Source: Phyllostachys edulis
Taxonomy: Eukaryota; Streptophyta; Magnoliopsida; Poales; Poaceae
DNA length: 64,000 bases
NCBI GenBank assembly: GCA_036346405.1
Contig: CM070566.1
Location: 12,085,533-12,149,532 of the forward strand
Reading direction: 5' to 3'
Below are positions 43,367 to 54,183 of the stretch, piece after piece. Numbering within the stretch: the first letter of the stretch is position 1; each line of letters starts with the position of its first letter. The notes beneath the pieces are model-generated. The model saw nothing but the letters and a program-made list of their open reading frames with translations. It had not been told where the DNA came from and did not search any database. The position numbers and the translations under genes are program-made.

Positions 43367-44289
43367 TATGGGCCCGACAAGAACTGTTCGTCAGTGATCT
43401 AAATTCCATTAGGAAGGACTGAGATGGCTAGATGGGTCGTGTCTCCCAGGGCGGCCCCAAGTATGGGATTATTGGTCAGGCCTAGGCTCGGCTCGGCACG
43501 GCTCACACTATAGCTGGACTGGGTTGGCACAGCCCAAGACTTGTGTCGTGCTTGGGTCCGCACCCCAGCCCAGCATGCTGGCCCGACACGGCACGATGCT
43601 ACCGGCGACCCAGGAGGAGGAGGCCGAGCGGGGCACAGCCGGCGCAGAGGAGGCTGGGCACAGCGGAGTGCAACCGGCGTGGAGGAGGATGGGCACGAAG
43701 GTGGTGGCGGCCGAGTCGACGCGACCCATCTACAGTTCTCGGGTCAGCACGGTATGGCCTGAGAGGCCAGTATACCGTGCCTGGGTCCACGCCTTGGCCC
43801 ACTGGTTGGCATGTCACGATCTGATTAATGACCGGACCTAATTGTGCCCGGGACGGCATGGGCCCTTGCTGGGCGGCCTATTTGGCTATCTCTGGGAAGG
43901 ACCGCTTGCGGGAGCGGAAGGTCAGCTGGTACATATTAGATTGGATTTGTTTATTATTCCAGAAGTTAATGTAACATCTTCTGATTATAATTCTCCTTGT
44001 ATAGTTGATATTTCCCTTTGTGCGTACATGGCCCTTTTTTTTCTTCCAATTTTGGTTTTTTCAACTTTTATTTGTGTCCCTCGTGTGGTTGATTCTTTTA
44101 TTTGTTTTCTGTGTATATTATAATGGGAAACATCCCCTATACATCATATGCGTTTCGTGGGACGAAACCCTAGCAGCCAGGAGCATCTAGTTTACATCGC
44201 CCGCAAGCACCGTTTCGTATGGACCGTCCCAACGTGCTGCACGTGGCGCAACGGTACCCCACAGTCCCACACAGGCTTTGTCCCCTTTA
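43367..44289. other. GC-rich dispersed element, copy 1, and flank
   Basis: 43440-43940 is rich in GGCACGGC/GCCGTGCC-type motifs. It shares GGGA(T/C)TATTGGTC and ACACTATAG(C/T)TGG with 46995-47060. Both copies enclose a purine-rich core with GGAGGAGG runs. Probably a non-autonomous transposon of unknown family. The rest, to 44289, is unremarkable. Confidence 0.4.
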
Positions 44290-44751
44290 AGGTATGTATA
44301 ATGGTATAGACAGCTGCTATCTATAATAATTGTATATGTCACCTGTAGACAGCACTAAAGACAGCTCATATAATGGTACAGACGGCTGCTATCTTTTTAG
44401 TTGTCTTTATAGAACACACAATCTTTTAATGCTTTTCTTGTTTCTTATGCTAGTCGGTTACAGGATTAGAGCATGTACAATGAGCTTATGTCAGTCGTCT
44501 ATAGTCATTGCCACGTTGAATTTTGCTGACATGGATGAAAGAGAATGAAGAGAGAGAGAGAAGCTATCTACAATTCTGTAGTCGATTATAGCACAAGAAA
44601 CAAGAAAAATATTAAAGATTGTGTGTTCTATAAAGACAGCTAAAAAGACAACAATCGTCTGTACCATTGTATGAGTTATATTTAGTGCTGTCTATAGGTG
44701 ACATGAAGAGTTGTTATAGACGGCAGCTGTCTATACCATTATACATATCCT
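44290..44751. mobile_element. fold-back MITE A (interleaved with MITE B)
   Basis: Left arm 44290-44443 starts AGGTATGTATAATGGTATAG. Its inverse occupies 44588-44751, ending TATACCATTATACATATCC. Inside the arms, ACAGC(T/A)..., TTAAAGATTGTGTGTTCTAT and matching inverses pair over about 150 bp. The flanking triplet is TAA or TTA depending on the end chosen. Confidence 0.75.
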
Positions 44752-44856
44752 TATAGACAGTATCTTTTTCTCTCTTCATTCTTTTTCATCCACGTCAGCA
44801 AAAATCCTACGTGACAATAACTATAGATGGTTGATATAAGCCTATTGCACATGCTC
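44469..44856. mobile_element. Tourist/Harbinger-like MITE B
   Basis: 388 bp from GAGCATGTACAATGAGCTTA to its inverse TAAGCCTATTGCACATGCTC, flanked by TTA on both sides (44466-44468 and 44857-44859). The inverted arms are about 100 bp, including TGCTGACATGGATGAAAGAG. Its interior contains the right arm of MITE A. Confidence 0.8.
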
Positions 44857-44859
44857 TTA

Positions 44860-45690
44860 GTCCTTTATCATAATCCCCTAGCTATCTCTTTCTTTCTCTG
44901 TATGGTCCATGGCTTCGAGCATGTAGACACTTTCGTTCTTCCAATTTGCTCTCCATTGGGCGATCCCCTTGTCGCTGCCACTACGCATCCCTCTCCACTA
45001 TCACTGCAGCACATCCCATTCACGCCATCACCACCGTCGCCTGGAAGGGGAATTTTCTTGAAACCGAGTTGAATTTTTTCAGAACCGGGTTCAATATGAG
45101 TTGAATTCCTTTCAGAACCGGATTGGATTTTTTTGGAATCGAGTTGAATTTTTTCAGACCGAGTTCTGCGATGAGTTCTCTCCAGGATTTTCTTTACCCG
45201 TGATGGGTTGTGCTTGACTGTGGCGGCGGTGTCTATGCCGAAGATCTGACACCGATCCAAGTTGTAGATGCATGATATTCCAAAACTAACTTACGAGGAA
45301 TGCGTCCTATTCTACGTAAACATATCCTCTTTGTACTGTCCACGATTTTTTTTCTTGCATTATGCTACAGTACCATTAATTATACATCATGTCCGCCGTC
45401 CATTGGGAAAAGAAACAGCAACGGCTCAGATGCACGCATGTCGCTCGCTGCTATAGAGAGTTTTTTTAAAAAAATAATAATATAGTTCTGAATCGAAATA
45501 GTAAAAATAGTCTTCATGAGCTTTCGGGTACCTGCTGCTCGGTGGACGTACGATAGACCGGCTCCCGCCGAATGAGAGCCTACGATAGACCCCTGCCGTG
45601 GGCTAATTTTGCTATTTCATTGCGCAATAATACTATTTTAGCCAAAAACTCCTACAGGGACTAGGGAGACTTATACTGCAGTGGCCAAAT
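44860..45690. other. unassigned, with short tandem repeats
   Basis: 45055-45165 has three to four degenerate units of GAGTTGAATTTTTTCAGAACCG. Nothing else recognised. Reading frames are short. Confidence 0.5.
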
Positions 45691-46350
45691 GCATCTTGAT
45701 GATCCAGTTGTAAGAGTTCCGTGAGTTCTCTGCAGTAATCCTTCCTAATTAAGTTTGTGATGAAATGTACTCACCTTGCAAGGCGGTTTAGTATGTATAC
45801 TATCCAGTTGCTGATGCAAGAAGAAAATGAAATGACAACTCACGGTCAACATCAGTTGCCGCAGAATTTTTTTTATTAATTAGCATTGTTTAAATTTTAT
45901 TTTAAAGTTAACCTCTACGAATTTTATTTTCAATTCTAACATCTTTGGTCACACCATCATCCATAGCGTAACAAAACAACACTGTCACGTCAGCCTGTAC
46001 TAGACAAGCTCGTGGTGTGATAATGTTGTTTGGTCACGCCACCACCAGTGGCGTGACAAAAAGTGCTATTTTAGCGGGATTATCTTATGACGTGACAATG
46101 TTGTTTTGTCACGTCGCGGATGATGGTGTGACCAAAGAGGTTAGAATTGGAAATAAAGTTCGCGAGATTAACTTTAAAATAAAATTTAAAAAATAATTAA
46201 TAATAATAATAATAATAATTTCGTTGCCGCGTCCCTATAGCGGTATAGGCATGCATTTCTACGCGATAGACACGGTTTCTTTTTCCATTGGACGGCCGAC
46301 GCGATGTATAGTCATGATAACTAATTAAATAGACACGGTTGGTACGTACG
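45691..46350 (+). repeat. duplicated unit, copy 3 (partial), with MITE insertion
   Basis: 45770-45862 plus 46231-46265 aligns with 404-545. A MITE sits between the two halves. No F-box sequence follows this copy. Confidence 0.6.
45863..46222. mobile_element. hAT-like MITE with 8 bp target duplication
   Basis: 360 bp. The arms AAATTTTATTTTAAAGTTAA and AATTCTAAC...TTTGGTCACACCATCATCC invert across the element. Flanked by GTTGCCGC at 45855-45862 and 46223-46230. The paralogous site near 515 lacks the insertion. The 8 bp duplication points to hAT, though the termini are not diagnostic. The right end has a (TAA)n run. Confidence 0.75.
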
Positions 46351-48258
46351 TACATAAATGATGGCAGCTCTACTTAATTAGTCTATTTTCTTTTTCTTTT
46401 TTTGCGAGGATTCTACTTTTCTTGATAATAGACATTGATATGACTTAACCACAAATCAGTTAGGTCAACTAAAACCAATACTACTAGAAGATCACCCGCG
46501 CCCTTCGGCACGAGCACAGATATGCTGTTTCGTCGGAGGCGTGGATAGGGTCGTGCGGTTACGAGGCCCACTGGACGCACGACGCGCCGTTTTGCCAAGA
46601 CATGGACAGGCCCGCGAGGCCACGAGGCCTATCGGACACGCTGCCCTAGCAAAGCGGCGAAAGAAAGGCAAGCGGGCGACCGACGGATGCTCGCGCTGCG
46701 TCAGTGGGCGACGCTCTTCTGCGCAAGCAACGGCCGTTCCCACCAAGCGCACCGGCGCAGATCGGGCGGGCGCGAGCCAAGCTTCGCACGATCGGACGAT
46801 GGCCGATTTGCGGGCGACATGGACATGACGGCTGGGGCATTTTCCAAATTCCACCAGGAATTAATAGTGGTAATACCAACTATGCTACAAGCCTGCAACT
46901 AGAAGCCAACCTATTCACACACTTATTTCTTAACCCATTTGTCACATACATTGAGAGGGCCAAATGGGCCGAGCCGCTTGGGCCGACTTGAAGCACGGGA
47001 CTATTGGTCTGGCCAGGACACGGCACGGCCTACACTATAGTTGGGCCTAGTCGACACGGCACAACCGGGAGTGTCGTGATTGGTCAAGACCCTAGCCCGG
47101 TAATGGCTTCGCCTAGCCCAAAGACGCGATCTGCGTGCCGTATTGCCGCCGCACCGGCACGCACGAGTGTCGTGATTGTCAAGACCTCACCCAATGGGTT
47201 GGGTTCGCTTCGCCCGCAAGACGCGACAAAGCCATGCTTGGCATCAAGACGGCACGCAACCAACCGGCCCGGCAACAAAGGTGGCATGGCAGTGGCTGGT
47301 TGCGACGGAGGACGAGGCGCGGCTGGGTGCAAAGGAGAAGGAGAAGGCGTGGCTGCGACCAGTCGCGGCCGAGGTGGAGGTGCAGCCGAGCGCGAAGAGA
47401 AGGAGGAGGTGCGGCAGCATTGGGCGCGGAGGAGGAGGAGGCCAAATGCGGCGCCGGGCGCGAAGGAGGAGACCGGACGTGGAGACAGAGGCCACGCCCG
47501 TACCGGGCGTGGAGAAGAAGGCCGGGGCCGCCAGGCGCGGAGACGGAGGAGGAGGCTGCAGCAGCGACGACCGGGAGCGGCGGATGTGACCAGGCGCAAA
47601 TGAACCGAAGAAGCGACTGTGCATCGATGGCTTAGTGCTTGTCAGGCCGTGACGTGCCATACCGTGCCTAATCATGCCAAGTGGCCCGTCTGACCATGAT
47701 TGCACTACATTATACACCACACTCTTGCATTTTTTTAGACTATGATCCTAAAATATTCCCCCTTTAACGATGGCTACATATTTAGACTCTAGTTGGATTA
47801 CTTTGCTTCTAGATTAAGTAAATTTTAAAATTGCTTTCCATACATTGAACACTCAACAGCCTTGTCTATTTTTTCCACGGAAAAATTCGCCAGTCTGCTC
47901 GTTTTTCTTACTCAGCATTGTTTCTCCCATAGACAGGCCACACCGACAAGACAACACCAACAACAAACAGACATGCGTCGAAAGCCAACAAACCAAACAC
48001 CAACGGACAGCTGCACAAGGACCATCATCAGTAGCACTTGTTGCCACAAATTTCTCTATGTTTGGTCTAAGACCGATTGCTTTGTCCTTTTTTCTGTTGA
48101 TCTTTCGTTTCGGTACCCCTCCAGGTGCTCAATATTCCAGAAGTATTGACCATGTACGTGGTTAGAACAACTTTTTCTATATGGTAGACACGATTTAAAT
48201 GCGTGATGCTATTATTTTGACACGATAGACGTAATAATTGTAAGTGAAATTCCTTTAT
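46351..48258. other. GC-rich segments and second dispersed-element copy
   Basis: 46490-46850 is GC-rich with open frames on both strands but no recognisable protein. 46960-47720 is copy 2 of the dispersed element at 43440. Its core (47320-47590) is a purine-rich GGCGCGGAGGAGGAGG array whose long frames are low complexity. 47830-48258 is AT-rich without genes. 48160-48250 resembles 530-600 of the duplicated unit (TATTATTTTGACA). Confidence 0.45.

Positions 48259-48312
<54 letters not shown>
48259..48312. repeat. (TA)n microsatellite
   Basis: About 27 TA dinucleotides. Confidence 0.95.
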
Positions 48313-48316
<4 letters not shown>

Positions 48317-48734
48317 AGTCTTATTTGGATATAAAGGTGATAATCATAAAGGCATGCATGTGATTAATGACAAATCCAATTCATTGGATAAACAAAAGGA
48401 AAATCCAAACATGTATGCATTTATAATGATAAATCTATTTGTGATACTAACTATTCTATTTGTCTTATTTCATGATTAGTCTCGTTTGGATATAAAGAAC
48501 AAATGAGGTATGCATTCGACTTCACAGTTCTTATATTTTGTTGTATTCCTCGGATCCAAAATATAGGTTGAATCACGCCAAAGATTAACCTAAATATGTG
48601 CATATGTTCTTATTACATATTCATGTATGCTCACATATAGGGGGAGTTCATTATATATTTTGAGGTTTCATTAGTATTGATCCATATTCTGTTTCCACAT
48701 ATATTTGGGATCTTTACTTTGAAACATATCCTTT

Positions 48735-49068
48735 GAATATATTTAACTTGCATAGTTAATATATTCATATGAGTATATATGAAACTTGTGTAGTTCATAT
48801 ATCCTTGAACATATTTAACTTGTGTAGTTAATATATTCATGTGTATATATAAGACTTGTGTAGTCTAAATATACTTATATGTGAGTATACCATAACTTGT
48901 GTAGTTTATGTGTACTCACATATCCTTGAATATATATAACTTGTGTAGTTAATATATTCTTGTGTGTATATGAGACATGTGTGCTCATATATCCTTTGAG
49001 TGTATATAACTTGTGTAGTTATATATATTCATATGAGTATATACAACTTGTGTAGTGCGTATATACTC
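48735..49068. repeat. array 1: nine mini-hairpins with loop CTTGTGTAG
   Basis: Nine units of about 30-40 bp. Each has an AT-rich stem closed around A-CTTGTGTAG-T (one variant CTTGCATAG). Stems differ between units but pair internally, for example ATATATGAA/TTCATATAT, GAGTATATAC/GTATATACTC and TGAGTA/TACTCA. It lies in the 3' internal region of the SIRE-like element. Confidence 0.85.
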
Positions 49069-49300
49069 ATACCAATCTATATTCAATTATTTGTTATTGA
49101 AGTGGTTATCATCAATTACCAAAGAGGGAAAGATTGTGGTATCTTGTCCCACCATTATGAGTTAATGGTATAATGTGGTAATTAATGATAATCATATTGT
49201 GGAACTAACATTTTCCATGAGTTGGGTGAATAGGTTATGTTCCATAGTGATGAAGACTTGGGATGGCAACATGTGTTGATGGTCATCAAGTCAAGAGGAG

Positions 49301-49776
49301 TTCCATCATATGTTGATGGAAGTCAAGTAAAGGAAATCATCGTGTGTCGATGATGTTCAAGAAGAGAAGATGATCATGAGTTGATCATCAAGTCAAGTGA
49401 AGGAATCATCGTGTGTCGATGATGCTCAAGAAGGAGAGATGATCATGTGTTGATCATCAAGTCAAGTGCAGACCCATCATGTGTTGATGGAGGTCTAGTG
49501 AAGAATGCATCATGTGTTGATGCATATCAAGATAAGACCCATCATGTGTTGATGGAGGTCAAGTAAAGAATGCATCATGTGTTGATGCATATCAAGAGAA
49601 GGTCCATCATGTGTTGATGGAGGCCAAGTGAAGAATGCATCATGTGTTGATGCATATCAAGACTCGGGATGGAGGATGTCATCATGTGTTGATAAGCATC
49701 AAGTCAAGGTCCCGAAGTGAAGCTTCATCATGCGTTGACGAAGGTCAAGTGAAGAACTCATCATATGTTGATGAGT
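49301..49776. repeat. array 2: about 14 mini-hairpins with loop TGTGT
   Basis: Units of about 33 bp built on a stem around T(G/A)TGT. Stems change together: TTCCATCA/TGATGGAA, ATCATCG/CGATGAT, GATGATCA/TGATCATC, ATGCATCA/TGATGCAT and ACTCATCA/TGATGAGT. Spacers resemble GTCAAGTGAAGA. No long open frame. Confidence 0.9.
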
Positions 49777-50032
49777 ATTCAAGTCAAGGACCCGAACTTG
49801 AAGTGAGGATGTGCGTCATCAAGCTTCAAGTGGTTGCGCAAGGCAAAGGTATGACTAGCTAGGGCTAAGGATGTGTTCCTAGTCTTTTACCAGTCTCGGT
49901 GTTTGGTTGAGAGACCGGATTGCTAGTATAGGTTGCCGTACTACTAAGAGGGGTCTTTGACTAGTAGCCTGAGTTAGTCATGTGTTGATAGCTCATTGTG
50001 TTTTCTCTAGCTCACCTTAACATGTTGTCAAT

Positions 50033-50383
50033 ATTTGCGAATGTATTTTGCAAATAGTTGTGGCTCATGGATAATCCTTGTAGCATGTGACTTTGGTTTG
50101 CGAATGTGTTTTGCAAATGGTGTAAGTCTATGTACCTTATTCCTTGTAATGTGATTCTATAAGTTGTCAAATGTGTTTTACAACTTGTTGAGAATCTCAC
50201 GTGAATCCTTGTTTGCATCGCGTGTCAATTTGGTGGCAAATGTGTTTTGCTAACTAAGTTGAAGCGGAGTGCAATTTGTGGTATGATTCTAAAAAGTTGG
50301 CAAATGTGTTTTGCAACTTGTTGAGAATCTTGCCTTTGAACCATTGTTTGCATTTCATATCATTTGCAAATGTGTTTTGCAAA
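50033..50383. repeat. array 3: six hairpins with loop AAATGTGTTTT
   Basis: Units 50-110 bp apart around (A/G)AATGTGTTTT. Flanks pair: ATTTGC/GCAAAT, AAGTTGT/ACAACTT and AAGTTG/CAACTT. One unit (near 50233) pairs poorly. Confidence 0.75.
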
Positions 50384-50429
50384 GTTGAGATTGAAAAGGA
50401 AATGCAAGCTGCTGTTTTCTCTGGAAAAT

Positions 50430-50833
50430 CGGTTGTACCGACGTGTATTGGGCGGTTCAACCGGATTTTTGGTGCGGTTTGACCGAAAATCGGTTGTTCC
50501 GATTTCCAGTTGGCGGTTCAAGAAAACCAGAACCGATGTCATTTCGACTTGGAGCTCTCTTGAGAATCGGTTGAACCGTATTTGTAAAACGGTTGAACCG
50601 TGATGCGGTTGTACCGATTTTTCTATGGCGGTTCATATTTTCCAGAGAGCATGTTGTTTCAGCAGATTTGGAAACCATGCGATCGGTTGTACCGTGCGTC
50701 AATGCAATTCAACCAGGCGAAGCGGTTGTACCGAATGTGTGTTGGCGGTTGTACCGAACCAGTGCCCAACGGCTAGTTTTATAACCGTTGGAAGGAGTGC
50801 GGTTGTACCGATTCCTAGTTGGCGGTTGAACCG
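50430..50833. repeat. array 4: CGGTT...AACCG palindromes
   Basis: About 15 short palindromes such as CGGTTGTACCG, CGGTTCAACCG, CGGTTGAACCG and ATCGGTTGTTCCGAT, spaced 10-30 bp, directly upstream of the LTR TATA box at 50889. Confidence 0.8.
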
Positions 50834-50888
50834 CTCCTGCTGATTTTTCTGCAGACTTTTCCACAACGGCTAGTTTTTGTGTGTGGGC

Positions 50889-50896
50889 TATAAATA
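50889..50896 (+). promoter_or_regulatory. SIRE-like LTR TATA box
   Basis: TATAAATA, 55 bp downstream of array 4. The sequence after it matches the usual transcribed part of such LTRs. Confidence 0.65.
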
Positions 50897-51742
50897 CCCA
50901 CCTTGGCCATGTGTGGGAGGTAGCTAAGCTGTGCTGGGGTTGTGAGACATTCCATTTAGCTAAGAGCAAGTCCTCTACTCTCATTTATGCATGCGTTGCA
51001 CTTAGTAAGCTTGAGAGGCAAACCCTAAGTGCATGTGTTGCCTTAGGTAATGGATTGTGTATCCACTTGAGGTTAGACACTTGATTAGTTCAAGTGAGAG
51101 TTCTAGACTTGTTACTCTTGGTGTTTGCCGACACTTAGACGGCGTGGTGGCGTCGTTGCGCCGATAAGCTTCTCAAAGAAGATTGTGAGAAGACCCGGGC
51201 GGTTTATGAGTGGCTTGGTGCTCGCCATCTCCGGAGTGGAGGAAAGAGCAACCCTAGTGGAGAGAGGTATTGGTTCAGTTTAGAACCGGTCCAAGTGGTT
51301 GTACTTACCTTGGAGGCGGGTGCTCAATTCGTGGAGCCAGTCCAATTAGTTTGGGCTTGCCTCAACGTGGATTAGGGGAGACCGACAAGTCTCCGATCAC
51401 CACGGTAAAACATCGCCGTGTCAATTGTGGTTTGTATTCTTGTGATTTACATTGTGCAATTTATATTCCTTGTATTAAATTGCTTATTCATTGTGGATGA
51501 ATGCTTGCCTAGCTTTGTGCTATTTACATTGCTTGAATTGAATAGCTTACAAGTCTTTGCTTAATTGTTATATTTATCAATAGACTTGTATTGTTGGTGC
51601 ACTTAGGTGAACCTAGTTGATTTAGGTTTTAATTGTGCAAAACCGTATTTGTATTAGCTTCTGCATTAGAAATCGGTTTTAGCCAAAGAAGTTTTTAAAA
51701 CGCCTATTCACCCCCCCTTTAGTCGGTCTCCTCGATCTTACA

Positions 51743-52150
51743 TAAGGTCTTTGCTTCCTTAGAAGTATTGGAAGATGTCCTTTATTCCTAGCTAATGCCT
51801 TTCGGTAGGTTCTGCACTATACCTTGCTAAATAGGTTCACGGCAAATGCGATGTCCGGTCTAGTACAGTTTGCTAAATACATAAGTGCTCCTATTGCACT
51901 TAAGTACGGGAATTCCGGTCTCAGGACTTTCTCCCCCTCTTCTCTAGGTCTGTACGGATCCTTGTCTTGCTGCAAAGATTTTCCGACCATTGGCACTTTC
52001 GAAGGGTATGCCTTTCCAAAACTGAACCTTTCTAACACATTTTGAGTATAGGCTGACTAATGCACTAATATCCCTTCAGGGGCATGCTCAAACTGCAAGT
52101 CTAGACAATATTTGGTTTGAGCTTGCTTCCTTAATTTCTTCCAAGGGAAA
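51743..52150 (-). pseudogene. pol: copia fragment D (RT to RNase H joint)
   Basis: Reads TKYCLDLQFEHAPEGILVHQ, SAYTQNVLERFSFGKAYPSK, GEKVLRPEFPYLSAIGALMY and LANCTRPDIAFAVN. In the next frame RYSAEPTERH-stop-LGIKDIFQYF follows up to 51743. This is a well-known plant copia segment. It has no LTR of its own. It adjoins the Ulp1-like gene at about 52150 on the same strand and is cut at 51742 by the SIRE-like LTR. Confidence 0.85.
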
Positions 52151-53277
52151 AAGTATGAATTCCTTGTCGTGGTGAGCCAGCAATGACTCCGTCATGTAAT
52201 CCTCGACGAATTCTACAGTCTCCTTAATGGTTTGCAAGGAGACCAAGTGTGGGTCGAGGAAACCTACGGTGAATTCATTAATTCGGCTTCAGAAATCATG
52301 TCTATATATATATATATATCAAGGAGTTATATATAACATTTATCGGTATTACACGAACGTTGACCGTGATTGTACACACTTACAGTGTCCAACATCATAT
52401 GAATGAGGCGTCGAGGGCATCGAGGTTGAAGAGAAAGAACAAGTCCTTGAAGGTCACTGCGAAGACACAGTCTTGAACCATGTGGTTAAAATGATCCTTC
52501 TTTAACTTAACGTTGACACCCGAGCGTTGTTGTCCATCCGTCTTGTTGGCCTGTTCCATGTACCATGTATGCAATCTCATGCAAGAGAATCCTAGGGTAT
52601 GGTCGGGCTCTACCGTCTCAACCAACAGCTGGCCTAGCACGAATTTCTGGGCCAACGGCAAGAAGGGAATATCAGAACAGGAGTCAACCCTTGATGCCTC
52701 GCTTTTTAGAGGTCGACTTTACGAGAGTCGACCGAGCACAAGGTGTAGATGCATCTGATGCACCAGACCCTTGCTGCTTTGGTGCAGGTAGCCCCCATGG
52801 ACTTGAAACCGTTGTAGGATATTCTCGTGAAGTTAACACCGGAGCAGGTAGCTCCAGGCAGATGTCCCTCTTGGGCTACTGGATGCATGTTCCAATGGCT
52901 TGCCCTAGAGTCATGACCTCATCATCTGGGGGAATCTACATCGGGATGACCGCAAATTTGGCATAAACACCGTCCACATTTACTTTTGCGAAACCCGGCA
53001 TTGGATTTACATCGTGCACCAAAGCCTGGACACCGGATGGATACACCTAGCCCCAAGCAGGATCTAGGGCAACGGAGGCATATCTCACTTGGAGCTTGCA
53101 CTTTATAGCCACCTACATAACGATACAAAATTAGCTACTCCAACAGGCCTATCAATGGATCGAGCATTCCAGAGATAATAATTATTATTAGGATGTCATC
53201 GATAGGAAATTTGTCGTTGCCTTTTGGGGTAGGGTTAGGGTTGGACGTGCAACTACTCGGAAGTTTGGGGGGGGGGC
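52151..53277 (-). pseudogene. DUF8039-Ulp1 gene (CACTA-type), 3' part
   Basis: From 53277: PNFRVVARPTLTLPQK, then after a probable intron (acceptor near 53106, TATGTAG) VAIKCKLQVRYASVALDP. DUF8039 ends KVNVDGVYAKFAVIPM...DDEVMTLGQAIGTCIQWPKR and DICLELPAP (53010-52850). The Ulp1-like part reads LPLAQKFVLGQLLVETVEPD, KKDHFNHMVQDCVFAVTFKD and LFFLFNLDALDASF (52661-52398). After a decayed intron, VGFLDPHLVSLQTIKETVEF and EDYMTESLLAHHDKEFILFP reach 52151, just before the catalytic core, which is lost. It is the downstream half of the gene that starts at 63147, split by CACTA 3. Confidence 0.75.
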
Positions 53278-53280
53278 TAG

Positions 53281-53545
53281 CACTACTATGGAAAAGGTCT
53301 TCACAGACGATTCAAAAACATCATCACAGACGGTTTCGTGAGCTGTTTGAGTTTATGGGTCAGTAATGACATGAGGTCATCACATACGGTTATTAACTCA
53401 TAATCGTTTGTGATAGTTGAATATCACAGACGTTTGTAGATGAAACCGTCTGTGATAACTCATGTATCAGAGATGGTTTATAGATGAAACCATCTGAGAC
53501 AGCTGATGTATCATACACGATTTGCAGATGAAACCGTCTGTGATA
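53281..53545. repeat. CACTA 3 left subterminal array
   Basis: Five units of ACAGACGGTT...AACCGTCTGTGATA fold-backs. Confidence 0.85.
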
Positions 53546-54026
53546 TATATTCTTTATAAAGTCTTAAAGGACGCCCGTTTCGTACTCCCGGGAGTACGTA
53601 CTCCCGAGAGTACATACTCCCACTTCGAATATACCACTTTAAAAAATATATTATACTTCTTTATCATTTTCAATATACTTAAATACCAATTATAAGATAC
53701 TCCAATACGACTTGATTGAAAGAAATTTATTGGAGCCCTTTATTTTTGCTATATACCCTTTTTCATGTATAAAAGAAGTATATACACAGATTTTGGTATA
53801 AAAGTGGATTTTCATGAAATTTTCATGGAACTCACTTTGGAGTATCTTATAATCATTATTGGAGTATGCTCAAATTGATAAAGATGTATCATCATACGAC
53901 TTAAGTGGTATATGAGACGTGAGAATACATACTCCTGTGAGTACTATACCATTTTCATATATATACATATGTATCTATATATACATACATATGTATCTAT
54001 ATACATACATATGTATATATACATAC

Positions 54027-54103
<77 letters not shown>

Positions 54104-54136
54104 CATATATATATATATATCTATATATATATATAT

Positions 54137-54183
<47 letters not shown>

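Larger units (their letters stand above)
48313..51742 (+). mobile_element. SIRE/Maximus-like copia element, 3' internal end plus LTR only
   Basis: Non-coding 3' internal sequence (to 49118), a polypurine-like AAAGAGGGAAAGA (49121-49133), then a 2.6 kb LTR ending ACGCCTATTCACCCCCCC and TTACA. That C-rich end and the long LTR with repeats are typical of grass SIRE/Maximus elements. Coding regions and the 5' LTR are missing. The left limit is uncertain. At the right it interrupts a minus-strand copia fragment, with TAAGG following the LTR. Confidence 0.6.
49135..51742 (+). repeat. SIRE-like LTR
   Basis: TGTGGTATC to CGATCTTACA, about 2608 bp. The promoter core TATAAATA is at 50889-50896. The first 1.7 kb is largely tandem repeats (arrays 2-4). 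The left limit is set by the polypurine-like tract and the TG dinucleotide, so it may be off by some bases. Confidence 0.6.

Noticed and set aside
47004..47720. Long overlapping frames in three phases
   Set aside because: Purine-rich minisatellite core of the dispersed element. Open in many frames without a protein pattern.
49301..49776. CRISPR-like regular repeat spacing
   Set aside because: The DNA is plant nuclear, repeats are degenerate fold-backs and spacers are themselves repeats, so it is not a CRISPR array.
53228..53245. Telomere-like TAGGGTTAGGG
   Set aside because: Only about two units, and it falls in the minus-strand DUF8039-Ulp1 exon (RPTLTLPQK).
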